DNA from: Sphingorhabdus sp. YGSMI21
GTDB taxonomy: Bacteria > Pseudomonadota > Alphaproteobacteria > Sphingomonadales > Sphingomonadaceae
Reading direction: 5' to 3'
Length of the DNA: 64,000 bases
Assembly (NCBI RefSeq): GCF_002776575.1
Contig: NZ_CP022548.1
Location: 3,800,177-3,864,176 of the forward strand
The notes under the pieces: generated by a model
Told to the model about the DNA's origin: nothing
The model's database searches: none
The model's input: the letters and a program-made list of their open reading frames with translations, nothing else
Made by a program: the position numbers and the translations under genes
In this document: positions 1-7,017 of the stretch, piece after piece
Layout: each line of letters opens with the position of its first letter
Position numbering within the stretch: the first letter of the stretch is position 1

Positions 1-1
1 G

Positions 2-1057
2 AACAGCGGCTGGCTGGAGGCGCTGGGGACAAATGTAGCCGCTGCAGAGCCGCATTTGCGGGCGGTGGCCTTCTCCGCCTCGTCGATGTGGGCGGCCAAT
101 GCCGCGACCGTATCCCCCGCACCTGATGCGCCCGACGGCAGATGCCATCTCACCGTGGCCAATCTGCAGACCATGCCGCACCGCAGCCATGAATGGCCGG
201 GCACGCTGGCGCAATTGCAGCTGGCCTTTGCCGATCACAAGCATTTCGCGGTGCACGCGCCCGTGCCATCACCATTTGGCGATGAAGGCGCCGCCAATCA
301 TATGCGGCTCTGTTCCGGTCATGACGTGCCGGGCCTCGAGATATTTGTCTATGGCAAGAGCGGCGGCCCCTTCCCCGCCCGCCAGCATATCGAGGCGAGC
401 AAGGCGGTGGCGCGCAAGCACGGGCTGGACGAGCAGCGGGTGATTTTTGCGCAGCAGGCAGAAACGGCTATCGCTGCGGGGGCTTTCCACAATGATGTTG
501 TGGCCGTGGCCAACGAGCGGGTGCTGTTCACGCACGAACAGGCGTTCGAGCAGCCCGATGCGCTGTATGAGGCGATCCGTGCCAAGCTGCCGGAGGCAGA
601 AATCATCATCGTTCCCGCCGACCGGGTCAGCCTGGCCGACGCGATAAAATCCTATCTGTTCAACGCCCAGCTGGTGAGCCTGCCCGACGGCGGCGGCATG
701 GCGCTGATCCTGCCGAGCGAGGCGCGCGAGAATGAAGCCGTCTGGGCCTATCTGACCGACCTGGTGACGGGCAATGGCCCGATCCGGAGGCTCTGTCCGG
801 TCGATGTCCGGCAATCGATGGCCAATGGCGGCGGTCCGGCATGCCTGCGATTGCGGGTGGTTGCCGATCCCGCGACGGTCGATCCGCGCTTCATGGCAAC
901 GCCGGAGAAGCTGGATGCGATCGCGCGGGTGGTGAGCGAATATTGGCCGGAATCGATCGATCCCGACCAGTTGCAGGATCCGGCGCTGGCTGATCGTGTC
1001 AGGCAGGCCCGAAGCCGTCTGCTCGACGCTTGCCGTCTGGCCGAACTCGAAGGCTGA
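2..1057 (+). CDS. astB: N-succinylarginine dihydrolase, 5' end cut by window
   Basis: AstB hydrolyses N2-succinylarginine to N2-succinylornithine, CO2 and ammonia, the second step of the arginine succinyltransferase (AST) catabolic pathway, in the cytoplasm. The open frame runs in from the left edge without a start, so the N-terminal part (roughly 80-90 residues by comparison with the family length of about 440) is missing. Family hallmarks are visible: MWAANAATV, HLTVANL, GDEGAANHMRLC, LFVYG-like IFVYGKSGG, VIFAQQ, FHNDVVAV, YLFNAQL and the C-terminal MANGGGPACLRLRVV block. The enzyme uses a Cys-His-Glu triad of the amidinotransferase fold; the FHNDVVAV His belongs to the active site in the family. 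The remaining ast genes would be expected to the left. Identity is very secure. Confidence 0.96.
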   Translation, partial: NSGWLEALGTNVAAAEPHLRAVAFSASSMWAANAATVSPAPDAPDGRCHLTVANLQTMPHRSHEWPGTLAQLQLAFADHKHFAVHAPVPSPFGDEGAANHMRLCSGHDVPGLEIFVYGKSGGPFPARQHIEASKAVARKHGLDEQRVIFAQQAETAIAAGAFHNDVVAVANERVLFTHEQAFEQPDALYEAIRAKLPEAEIIIVPADRVSLADAIKSYLFNAQLVSLPDGGGMALILPSEARENEAVWAYLTDLVTGNGPIRRLCPVDVRQSMANGGGPACLRLRVVADPATVDPRFMATPEKLDAIARVVSEYWPESIDPDQLQDPALADRVRQARSRLLDACRLAELEG

Positions 1058-1157
1058 TCTGGCCGCGCGACTGTCGGGTTAACTTACAATTTACCATATT
1101 CTGGTGACAGGAACAGCAGTTTTCCGCGCTTGGCACGGCGCTTGCTAAGCAGGGGTC

Positions 1158-1388
1158 ATGTGGAAAAAATTCAGACGGCTGTTCGTTATCAAGACCAAGT
1201 TCGAGGCTTTTCTCATCACCTATGCCCTCGCCACCGGCGCGGTGCAGCGCGGCCAGCATTATCTGGTCGAATATCCGGGATGGGGCGGGAAGATGCTGTT
1301 TCTGGCGGTGACCGGCGCGGTGTTCATGGCCGGTGCCAAGATGATCGAGGCGATCGACCTCAATCGGACCTACAGTTCCGAATATTGA
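1158..1388 (+). CDS. Small conserved membrane-associated protein of unknown function
   Basis: A 76-residue product that I cannot tie to a named family. It opens with a basic stretch (MWKKFRRLFVIKTKFE), then has a moderately hydrophobic region around residues 17-30 (FLITYALATGAVQRG) and a clear hydrophobic segment around residues 45-60 (KMLFLAVTGAVFMAGAKM), which looks like one membrane segment. The ATG is preceded by AGCAGGGGTC, a fair ribosome site. It stands alone between astB and the tmRNA gene, about 100 bases after astB. Base composition matches the neighbouring core genes, so it is probably a native small gene rather than a transferred one. No function is proposed. Confidence 0.6.
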   Translation: MWKKFRRLFVIKTKFEAFLITYALATGAVQRGQHYLVEYPGWGGKMLFLAVTGAVFMAGAKMIEAIDLNRTYSSEY

Positions 1389-1444
1389 ATGCGCCGGGCA
1401 GCACAGCCGTTTTCGCCGGCCCACTGGATCCGGACGATTCTATC

Positions 1445-1815
1445 TGTCATTGTGAATGAAGTGGAAGGCTTCTGTTGCCCGGTGCCTTCCAAACCGCTGA
1501 ATTCCCTTCTGTTGCCCGGTGGGTTCAACCGCGCGTAGCTTTCTAACTTATGACCGTGAGGTCAATGGGTTAGGCAGCGATAGCGAGTGCTTCATTATCG
1601 TTTGCACTTATAGGTTTTGAGCAATCACGGCATACTCAGGCCGGGTAAAAATAATGCCTTTGAACACCCGTCGATCCTGGTTCGGCCCCATCAGCAAAAG
1701 CGTCCTGCATCGCTGCAAATCGCCTGAAATGGTGGAGCCGCCGGGTACTGCCCCCGGGTCCGTAGTGTCTATTACACATCACAATTTATCACCATAGTCC
1801 GTCGGAACGGACGCT
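1445..1815 (-). ncRNA. ssrA: Transfer-messenger RNA, two-piece permuted form
   Basis: tmRNA rescues ribosomes stalled on broken messages and adds a degradation tag. On the minus strand the acceptor piece comes first and ends in CGGCTCCACCA (CCA at 1732-1730). After about 40 bases of intervening sequence the coding piece starts with GGGGCCGAACCAGG (5' G at 1689). GGGGCCG pairs with CGGCTCC to form the 7-bp acceptor stem (one G-U), which is what circular permutation predicts. The tag frame follows, then two copies of ACCGGGCAACAGAAG that sit in the later hairpin or pseudoknot region, the last inside a GGAAGGC/GCCTTCC stem. Alphaproteobacteria are known to have this split form. The outer ends are approximate; a TATATA box near 1820 could be the -10. 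Confidence 0.93.
1570..1605 (-). other. tmRNA proteolysis-tag reading frame
   Basis: Reads ANDNEALAIAA followed by TAA. The first codon GCA is the resume codon, and the AA carboxyl end is the usual ClpXP/ClpAP degron. This frame is what identifies the surrounding sequence as tmRNA. Confidence 0.95.
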
Positions 1816-1855
1816 TCCTATATAGGGAGATAATTCTGAATGAACAGTGCACAGA

Positions 1856-1890
1856 CAAGAAAAAGGGCCAACCAGTCGCCCGGTTGACCC
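1856..1890 (-). terminator. Intrinsic terminator after the first small lipoprotein
   Basis: On the minus strand GGGTCAACC and GGTTGGCCC form a 9-bp stem (one U-G pair) around an 8-base loop and are followed by TTTTTCTT. It lies about 40 bases after the lipoprotein stop and is nearly identical to the terminator of the neighbouring paralogue. Confidence 0.85.
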
Positions 1891-1931
1891 TCCTCTAGTT
1901 CCCCAAAGGGAATTCGTGATTACGAACTGGA

Positions 1932-2198
1932 TTACTGGGCGAGAACGCCTTCTTCGGCATCGGCCTTGTCTTCCAGGGCATCAGCCTTGTCTTCCATGGC
2001 TTCCGCTTTGTTTTCCAGCGAATCTTCAGCCGACTCGGTCATCGCATTGTCAGCAGCTTCGTCGAGACGGTCTGCTTCCATTTCGGCTTCCTGAGCCTGC
2101 ACTTCGGTTTCGGTTTCGGCACCGCTGGTGTCTTCCTGTGCACAGGCACTGAGTGCCAAAGCAGCAGTAGAAGCGGTCAAAATCATCAATTTACGCAT
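1932..2198 (-). CDS. Small acidic lipoprotein, copy 1
   Basis: An 88-residue protein with a lipoprotein signal peptide (MRKLMILTASTAALALSAC, lipobox LSAC with Cys19). The mature part is almost wholly Glu, Ala, Asp and Lys, with the repeated pattern NKAEAMEDKADALEDKADAEE that suggests a helical or coiled-coil segment. GAGGG sits 5-6 bases before the ATG. It would be anchored in an envelope membrane and present a strongly negative face to the periplasm. It has its own intrinsic terminator and is the apparent tandem paralogue of the next gene, sharing the signal-peptide pattern and the 3' untranslated region. Function unknown; resemblance to entericidin-like small lipoproteins is only general. 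Confidence 0.75.
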   Translation of the reverse strand: MRKLMILTASTAALALSACAQEDTSGAETETEVQAQEAEMEADRLDEAADNAMTESAEDSLENKAEAMEDKADALEDKADAEEGVLAQ

Positions 2199-2292
2199 AT
2201 TTATCCCTCGTCAATTGGAAGGAGCAAAAAAGGCTCCTCGGGTCCATCAACCCGCCGACCAGTCATTGGTTCCCGTGAATCAAAAAAATATT

Positions 2293-2327
2293 AAAAAAAA
2301 GGGCCAACCGGTTAACCCGGTTGACCC
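2293..2327 (-). terminator. Intrinsic terminator after the second small lipoprotein
   Basis: On the minus strand GGGTCAACCGG, a short GTTAA loop and CCGGTTGGCCC, followed by eight T. Strong stem and perfect T tract. The CTGGGGAACTAGAG stretch just before the stem also precedes the copy-1 terminator. Confidence 0.92.
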
Positions 2328-2366
2328 TTCTCTAGTTCCCCAGAGGGAATTTCAGATGCTTCGAGC

Positions 2367-2588
2367 TTACTCGGCAACAACTTCTTCAGCAGGTGCAGCG
2401 GCTTCGTCAGCAGGTGCAGCAGCTTCTTCGGTTACAGGAGCAACTTCTTCAGCAGCCATAACGTCTTCAGCAGGTGCAACTTCTTCGGTAGCAACTTCGT
2501 CGGTGACAACAGCATCTTCAGCTGGAGCATTGCAAGCAGACAAAGCGAATACAGCTGCGGATGCAGCCAAAACAGCGAATTTACGCAT
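2367..2588 (-). CDS. Small Ala/Glu/Val-rich lipoprotein, copy 2
   Basis: A 73-residue product if it starts at the ATG giving MRKFAVLAASAAVFALSAC; nine more residues upstream are possible but unlikely because the preferred start mirrors the paralogue. Cys19 is the lipidation site. The mature chain is low-complexity and acidic, built from repeats such as EEVAPAED, EEAAAPADEAAAPAEE. It follows copy 2 of the shared 3' region and ends at a strong terminator. Such sequence is typical of unstructured, highly expressed envelope lipoproteins, but I recognise no function. The repetitive codons could promote length changes between strains. Confidence 0.72.
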   Translation of the reverse strand: MRKFAVLAASAAVFALSACNAPAEDAVVTDEVATEEVAPAEDVMAAEEVAPVTEEAAAPADEAAAPAEEVVAE

Positions 2589-2782
2589 AATAATTAGTCC
2601 CCATATGTCGTTCAAATCGGCTGAGAATCAATCCAGCCGAGCGAGCCTATAGGGTCGAAAATTCCGAATGTATCTCAAAAAATGAAGCCGTTTGTTATAA
2701 TATTGTAATAAAAAGATTATTATTGATAATCCGCCCTGTTCCGCGGGGTTTCAACGGGCTGCTCGCCGGCACCGGACAGAAA

Positions 2783-2845
2783 AATCGCCCCTTTCGCGAT
2801 ACACGGCCTGCGCGAGGCGGGCCATGTGGCAAAAGGGGCGATATC
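2783..2845 (-). terminator. Terminator-like inverted repeat after mscL
   Basis: ATCGCCCCTTT and AAAGGGGCGAT form a perfect 11-bp stem with a long loop of about 36 bases, followed on the minus strand by TTTTTC. The long loop itself contains complementary GC-rich stretches (GGCCTGC, GGCGGGCC), so the real fold is probably branched. Confidence 0.7.
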
Positions 2846-2860
2846 GGTAATCGCGAATGT

Positions 2861-3286
2861 CTATTTCTTCAGGCTGTCCCGGATTTCGGTCAGCAGGTCA
2901 ATTTCGCTTGGTCCCGGATCGGCGGCTTCTTCTTCAGCCTTCTTCATCACCTTGTTCGCGTAGCGGACGATCATGAAGATGATGAACGCCAGAATGATGA
3001 AGTTGATCACCACGGTCAGGAACTGGCCCCAGCCGAGCATCGGCACGCCGGCTTCCTTGAGCGCTGCATAATCGGTCATCGCCCCGGCGTAATCGGCAGG
3101 CGGCGAACCGAGCAGAATGAACATTCCCGAGAAATCGGGCATGCCGAACAGGGCGCTGACAACCGGCATGATCACGTCTTCGGTCAATGACGTGGTAATC
3201 GTTGCAAAGGCGGCGCCAATGATGACAGCGACCGCCAGATCGAGCACATTGCCCTTCAGAATAAATGCCTTGAACTCGTTTAACAT
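2861..3286 (-). CDS. mscL: Large-conductance mechanosensitive channel
   Basis: MscL is an inner-membrane homopentamer that opens under membrane tension to release solutes during hypo-osmotic shock. The 141-residue product has the N-terminal amphipathic helix (MLNEFKAFILKGN), the first pore-lining transmembrane helix with the conserved VLDLAVAVIIGAAF motif, a periplasmic loop (about residues 45-80), a second transmembrane helix (FLTVVINFIILAFIIFMIVRY) and a charged cytoplasmic C-terminal helix ending in LLTEIRDSLKK, all as in the family (E. coli 136 residues). An upstream in-frame ATG would add 28 residues, but the family start and the AAGGGAA ribosome site favour the start given. Monocistronic. 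Confidence 0.97.
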   Translation of the reverse strand: MLNEFKAFILKGNVLDLAVAVIIGAAFATITTSLTEDVIMPVVSALFGMPDFSGMFILLGSPPADYAGAMTDYAALKEAGVPMLGWGQFLTVVINFIILAFIIFMIVRYANKVMKKAEEEAADPGPSEIDLLTEIRDSLKK

Positions 3287-3430
3287 AAAAATTCCCTTCC
3301 CGTTTCTAAAGCCGTGTAAATGTATGAAAAATCCAAAATTGTCGAGGGAAGTCGTTGCAAAGGCGACCATTGATACCTATTTTTACAACGTGGTGCGGCG
3401 TTTCGCCGTGTGGATGGAGGGTTTTCAAAC

Positions 3431-4021
3431 ATGCTGAATAAATTGATCAAAATTCTGGTGGTGCCGGTCGTGGCCCTGTCGCTGAGCGCCTGTGGAATCA
3501 ACAGCGTGCCGACGGCGGAAGAAAATGCCAAAGCCAAATGGGCTGACGTTGAAAGCACCTATCAGCGCCGCGCCGACCTGATTCCCAATCTCGTCGAGAC
3601 CGTCAAAGGCTTTGCTACGCAGGAGCAGGACACGCTGACCGCTGTGGTGGAAGCCCGGGCTAAAGCAACCTCGATTCAGCTCAGCGCCGACGATCTCGGC
3701 GATGCCGCGAAGGTTCAGGAATTTGCCGCTGCGCAAGGCGCCCTCTCGCAAGGGCTTGGACGTTTGATGGCAACGGTGGAAGCTTATCCCGAGCTCAAAT
3801 CCAACCAGAATTTCCTAGCGCTGCAAAGCCAGCTCGAAGGCACGGAAAACCGCATCAACGTAGCGCGGCGCGATTATAATGAAGCGGTCCGCGAATATAA
3901 TACGACGATCCGCACCTTCCCCGATATCATCGGTGCAAAAATCATCCATGGTGCCGAACCGATGGAGCCCTTTGCTGCCACGACAGAAGGCGCCGACGAA
4001 GCGCCCTCGGTGGAATTCTAG
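3431..4021 (+). CDS. lemA: LemA family lipoprotein
   Basis: LemA proteins are membrane-tethered helical proteins of unclear molecular role, often encoded beside TPM-domain proteins as here. The start gives MLNKLIKILVVPVVALSLSACG with a lipobox LSAC, after a strong GGAGGG ribosome site 9 bases upstream; a longer frame exists but has no such site. The core has the family signatures WADVESTYQRRADLIPNLVETVKGFA near the mature N-terminus and AYPELKSNQNFLALQSQLEGTENRI, RRDYNEAVREYN and FPDIIGAK further on. About 196 residues, the usual length. It begins a four-gene plus-strand run with three TPM proteins, with 6 bases to the next gene, so they very likely form one transcript and one envelope module. 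Confidence 0.95.
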   Translation: MLNKLIKILVVPVVALSLSACGINSVPTAEENAKAKWADVESTYQRRADLIPNLVETVKGFATQEQDTLTAVVEARAKATSIQLSADDLGDAAKVQEFAAAQGALSQGLGRLMATVEAYPELKSNQNFLALQSQLEGTENRINVARRDYNEAVREYNTTIRTFPDIIGAKIIHGAEPMEPFAATTEGADEAPSVEF

Positions 4022-4027
4022 AGTGGG

Positions 4028-4594
4028 ATGAGCCCGAGGCTCATCTTGCCTCTGTGGGTCATCTTGTCTGCATGCGGCCAGAATGTTGAAAAGGACCAGG
4101 AACAGTTAGACCGTGCAGCACCGTCGATGGTGCTCACGGGGCGTGTTGTTGATGACGCGGATTTGTTGACAGAGGAAACTGAAAAGGAGCTGACAGGCAT
4201 TTTGGCAGATCTGGAACAAACTTCGGGCCCGCAATTTGTGATAGCGACCACGAAATCGCTGAATGGTCTGGAAATCACGGACTATTCCTTAAAGCTGGCA
4301 CGGGCGTGGGGGATCGGTAACAAGCATCGTGATGATGGTGTTCTGTTGCTCGTGGCACCAAATGAAAGGGAGGTCCGGATCGAAGTGGGTTACGGACTGG
4401 AAGCATCCCTGAGCGATCCATTTTGTGCGGAAGTCATCCGTGAAGCCATGCTGCCGGCCTTTTCGGCAGGTCGGATGGAAGAAGGGATTTTGAACGGCGC
4501 CGCCAGACTGATCAAGAAAATGCAGCGTGTTCCATCCCTTCCCGCAAATGATAATGCGCCGGAAATACCCGCGCAAAACAGGAAAATCTCATGA
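4028..4594 (+). CDS. TPM-domain protein (first of three)
   Basis: A 188-residue protein with a short lipoprotein-like leader (MSPRLILPLWVILSACG, Cys16), then a TPM domain from about residue 35 to 160: LTGRVVDDADLLTEETEKELTGILADLEQTSGPQFVIATTKSLNGLEITDYSLKLARAWGIG and the GVLLLVAPNEREVRIEVGYGLE block that is diagnostic of the family. TPM (TLP18.3/Psb32/MOLO-1) domains are periplasmic; some are phosphatases, others act in membrane protein maintenance. Unlike its neighbour it lacks the Gly-rich tail and the C-terminal membrane helix. The next gene begins within its stop codon (ATGA), implying translational coupling. It is probably a duplicate of the next gene that became a lipoprotein. Confidence 0.9.
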   Translation: MSPRLILPLWVILSACGQNVEKDQEQLDRAAPSMVLTGRVVDDADLLTEETEKELTGILADLEQTSGPQFVIATTKSLNGLEITDYSLKLARAWGIGNKHRDDGVLLLVAPNEREVRIEVGYGLEASLSDPFCAEVIREAMLPAFSAGRMEEGILNGAARLIKKMQRVPSLPANDNAPEIPAQNRKIS

Positions 4595-5406
4595 ATGTGA
4601 TACGCTGGCTCCTTGCCCTGTCGATCCTACTGTGCGCGCCGATTGTCAACGCCCAGAGCTTTCCCGAACTCACCGGGCGTGTTGTCGATCAGGCAGATTT
4701 GCTTGATCCTGCACAGGAAGCAGAGCTCACAGCCCGGCTGGAAGCGCTGGAAAGCCAGTCCAATCGCCAGCTGGTTGTTGCCACGGTCAACAGTCTCGAA
4801 GGCTATGATATCGCCGACTATGGCTATCAGCTTGGCCGGATATGGGGCATCGGACAGGATGGAGAAGGCGAAGCGGAAAAGGACAATGGCCTGATCCTGC
4901 TGGTCGCGCCCAATGAGCGCAAGGTGCGCGTCGAAGTCGGCTATGGCCTGGAGGGCATCATGACCGACGCCCTGTCGAGCATCATCATCCAGAATGATAT
5001 CCTGCCCCAGTTCCGTAATGGCGATATGGCCGGCGGCATCATTGCCGGCGTCGACCGGATTTCGAACCAACTGGTGCTGCCGGAGGAAGAAGCGCTCGCG
5101 GTGGCGCAGCAGGCCAGTCAGCAAGCCAGCAAAGGCGATGGCGAGAATATGGGCCTTATGGTCTTCTGGATTTTCGTCCTGATTTTCTTCGTCATCATCC
5201 CGATGTTCTCCAACCGCGGTGGCAAACGCTATCGGCGTGGTTCCGGCCCGGTCGTTATCTGGGGCGGCGGAGGCGGCTGGGGTGGCGGCAGCGGCTGGGG
5301 TGGCGGCAGCGGCGGTTCCGGCTTCGGCGGCGGCGGATTTGGTGGCGGCGGCTTTGGCGGCGGCGGCGGCAGCTTTGGCGGCGGCGGCGCTTCGGGAGGA
5401 TGGTGA
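4591..5406 (+). CDS. TPM-domain protein with membrane anchor and Gly-rich tail (YgcG-like)
   Basis: A 271-residue protein with a signal peptide (MNVIRWLLALSILLCAPIVNAQS), a TPM domain (about residues 25-160) carrying the DNGLILLVAPNERKVRVEVGYGLEGI block, a transmembrane helix near residues 190-210 (GLMVFWIFVLIFFVIIPMF), and a tail made almost only of Gly with Trp, Ser and Phe (about residues 225-271). This architecture (signal, TPM, helix, Gly-rich end) is the classic partner of LemA. Its start overlaps the previous stop by 4 bases and its end overlaps the next gene's start (TGATG), so the run is translationally coupled. The tail is encoded by GGC-rich repeats and may vary in length. Confidence 0.93.
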   Translation: MNVIRWLLALSILLCAPIVNAQSFPELTGRVVDQADLLDPAQEAELTARLEALESQSNRQLVVATVNSLEGYDIADYGYQLGRIWGIGQDGEGEAEKDNGLILLVAPNERKVRVEVGYGLEGIMTDALSSIIIQNDILPQFRNGDMAGGIIAGVDRISNQLVLPEEEALAVAQQASQQASKGDGENMGLMVFWIFVLIFFVIIPMFSNRGGKRYRRGSGPVVIWGGGGGWGGGSGWGGGSGGSGFGGGGFGGGGFGGGGGSFGGGGASGGW

Positions 5407-6083
5407 TGGCTAAAGTCAATCAGTTCACCCCGGACGACCACAAGATTGTCACGTCCGCAGTCTCGCAGGCCGAGAAAACGACCGATGGCGAAATCGTTAC
5501 CATCGTGACCGGCGAATCCGACCATTATGGTGATGTCGCATGGGCGATATCCGGTCTGGTGGCGCTGACCGCCCTGCTGGTGATCAGCCTGTTTCCGGAA
5601 GTCTATCTCGGCATCATCGACTGGATGGCCGGCGGCTGGAGCGGTATCACCGCCCTGCCCTATTGGGCGCTGTTCATCTTCGCAGCGTTAAAATTTTTTG
5701 GTACGCGCCTGATCCTGATCTGGAAGCCGCTGCTTTTCCTGCTCATCCCGCCACCGATCAAGAAATCACGGGTGCGCAAGCGGGCGATATCCCTGTTCCG
5801 GGTGTCCACGGATCATCGCACGGTCGGGCGGACCGGCATATTGCTCTATCTGTCGATGCGTGAACATCGCGCGGAAATCGTGGCTGATGAGGCTATTGTC
5901 GCCAAGGTGGAACCGGACATCTGGGGCGAAGCGATGGTCGGCATGATCGATCTGGTGCGCGCCGGCACGCCGGGCGAAGGCATGGCCGAAGCGGTCCGCC
6001 AGATGGGCATCGTCCTTGCCGAGCATTTTCCGAAAACCGACCAGAATCCCAACGAACTGCCGGACCGGCTGATCGAACTCTGA
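5406..6083 (+). CDS. TPM-domain integral membrane protein
   Basis: Third TPM gene of the run. The N-terminal part (about residues 1-40) begins like a TPM domain (FTPDDHKIVTSAVSQAEKTTDGEIVTIVTGESDHYGD). Two to three hydrophobic segments follow at about residues 43-62, 78-95 and 105-118, then the rest of the TPM fold (TGILLYLSMREHRAEIVADEAI, WGEAMVGMIDLVRAGTPGEGMAEAVRQMGIVLAEHFP). The domain is therefore split by membrane helices and faces the cytoplasm or a membrane surface. I chose the ATG overlapping the previous stop because GGGAGGA lies 5 bases upstream; an ATG two codons earlier is possible. Likely functional partner of LemA and the other TPM proteins. Confidence 0.9.
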   Translation: MAKVNQFTPDDHKIVTSAVSQAEKTTDGEIVTIVTGESDHYGDVAWAISGLVALTALLVISLFPEVYLGIIDWMAGGWSGITALPYWALFIFAALKFFGTRLILIWKPLLFLLIPPPIKKSRVRKRAISLFRVSTDHRTVGRTGILLYLSMREHRAEIVADEAIVAKVEPDIWGEAMVGMIDLVRAGTPGEGMAEAVRQMGIVLAEHFPKTDQNPNELPDRLIEL

Positions 6084-6164
6084 CATTCCCTTCGCCTTGA
6101 GCTTGTCGACGGTCGGTTTTTGCGGCAGGCGTGCTTCATCGGGCTCAGCAAGAACGGGATAAAT

Positions 6165-6677
6165 ATGTCGGAAAATATCGAAGTCATGTGGGAAGGCCGT
6201 TTCATTACGGCCAAGCGCGAAGGCAAGTGGGAATATGTTTCGCGCAGCCGCGGTATCAAGGCGGCGGTCATCCTGGCGATTGACGATGGTCATGTCCTGC
6301 TGGTCGAACAATTTCGCGTTCCGCTTGGCAAATATTGCATAGAATTGCCTGCCGGACTTGTCGGCGATCATGACGAGAATGCCGAAGAAGACAGCGCCAT
6401 TGCGGCGATCCGCGAACTGGAGGAAGAAACCGGCTATCGCGCGGAGACCATGGAGGATTGCGGCGAATATTATTCTTCGCCCGGAATGGTTTCGGAAAGC
6501 TTTTCCCTGTTCAGGGCCAGCGGTTTGACCAAGGTCGGTGATGGCGGCGGCGTGGACGGAGAAAATATTGTCGTCCACCGTGTCGCCCTGAGCGGGCTGA
6601 CGGATTTCATCGAAAACAAACGCAGCGAAGGCGCCGGTATCGACGTCAAGCTGCTGATGTTTCTACAGCTGGCTTGA
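6165..6677 (+). CDS. NUDIX hydrolase, ADP-ribose pyrophosphatase type
   Basis: A 170-residue cytoplasmic hydrolase of nucleoside diphosphates linked to another group. The NUDIX box is present but stretched: PAGLVGD, an acidic insert (HDENAEEDS), then AAIRELEEETGY, giving the REL-EETG metal-binding core. Upstream strands (KAAVILAIDDGHVLLVEQFRVPLGKYCIELPAG) match ADP-ribose/ADP-sugar pyrophosphatases, which hydrolyse ADP-ribose to AMP and ribose 5-phosphate. YSSPGMVSESFSLFRA is the usual following helix and loop. The start at MSENIEVMWEGRF agrees with the family; the longer frame adds 15 residues with no support. It stands alone on the plus strand after the TPM run. The exact substrate is not readable. 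Confidence 0.92.
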   Translation: MSENIEVMWEGRFITAKREGKWEYVSRSRGIKAAVILAIDDGHVLLVEQFRVPLGKYCIELPAGLVGDHDENAEEDSAIAAIRELEEETGYRAETMEDCGEYYSSPGMVSESFSLFRASGLTKVGDGGGVDGENIVVHRVALSGLTDFIENKRSEGAGIDVKLLMFLQLA

Positions 6678-6714
6678 ATATTTCGGCATTGCTCCCTGCG
6701 CAGGCAGGTAGCGG

Positions 6715-6993
6715 CTAGCGGAAATTATCGGCGTAAGCCTGTATTTTCAGCGTCTTGTGCGGCGTGGGAATGACCGCATAGGCAATTGCATGCTTGTCGG
6801 CATAGGCCTTGGCCGCGTCGCAGCTGTCAAAAGTCAGCTTTACCTGCCGCTGGGTATCGCCGGATCCAGCCCAACCGGTCAGCGGATCAGGCTTGCGCGG
6901 TTCCGCCGGCTCGAATTCCAGCACCCATTTGTCGGTCAGCGCCCTGCCCGACTGCATGGCGTTTCTGGGGATCTGATAAATTCTTGCAGCCAT
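6715..6993 (-). CDS. NADH dehydrogenase accessory subunit, NDUFS4/18 kDa type
   Basis: A 92-residue member of the ETC complex I subunit conserved-region family, found in Alphaproteobacteria and mitochondria (NDUFS4, 18 kDa) as a supernumerary subunit that stabilises the NADH-oxidising arm of complex I. The start MAARIYQIPRNAMQSGRA, then WVLEFEPAEPRKPDPLTGWAGSGDTQRQVKLTFDS with the diagnostic Pro-rich and LTGWAGSGDT segment, and the C-terminal AYADKHAIAYAVIPT block are all typical. It is encoded away from any nuo genes in this window, which is usual. It is on the same strand as, and 24 bases downstream of, the polyprenyl synthase gene, so the two may share a transcript. Confidence 0.93.
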   Translation of the reverse strand: MAARIYQIPRNAMQSGRALTDKWVLEFEPAEPRKPDPLTGWAGSGDTQRQVKLTFDSCDAAKAYADKHAIAYAVIPTPHKTLKIQAYADNFR

Positions 6994-7017
6994 AATCTGT
7001 TCCTGTCTTGCACCGGC

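Noticed and set aside
1389-1855. Riboswitch or leader for astB or the small membrane protein
   Set aside because: The tag frame, the CCA end and the acceptor-stem pairing identify the region as minus-strand tmRNA, which explains its structure completely.
2367-2615. CRISPR-like repetitive array in the Ala/Glu-rich region
   Set aside because: The repeats are irregular GCAGGTGCAGC-type codon repeats inside a coding frame with a lipoprotein signal; there are no uniform repeats with unique spacers here or elsewhere in the window.
5219-5413. Ala-rich plus-strand frame within the Gly-rich TPM tail
   Set aside because: Alternative reading of GGC repeats encoding the Gly tail; no start signal or family.
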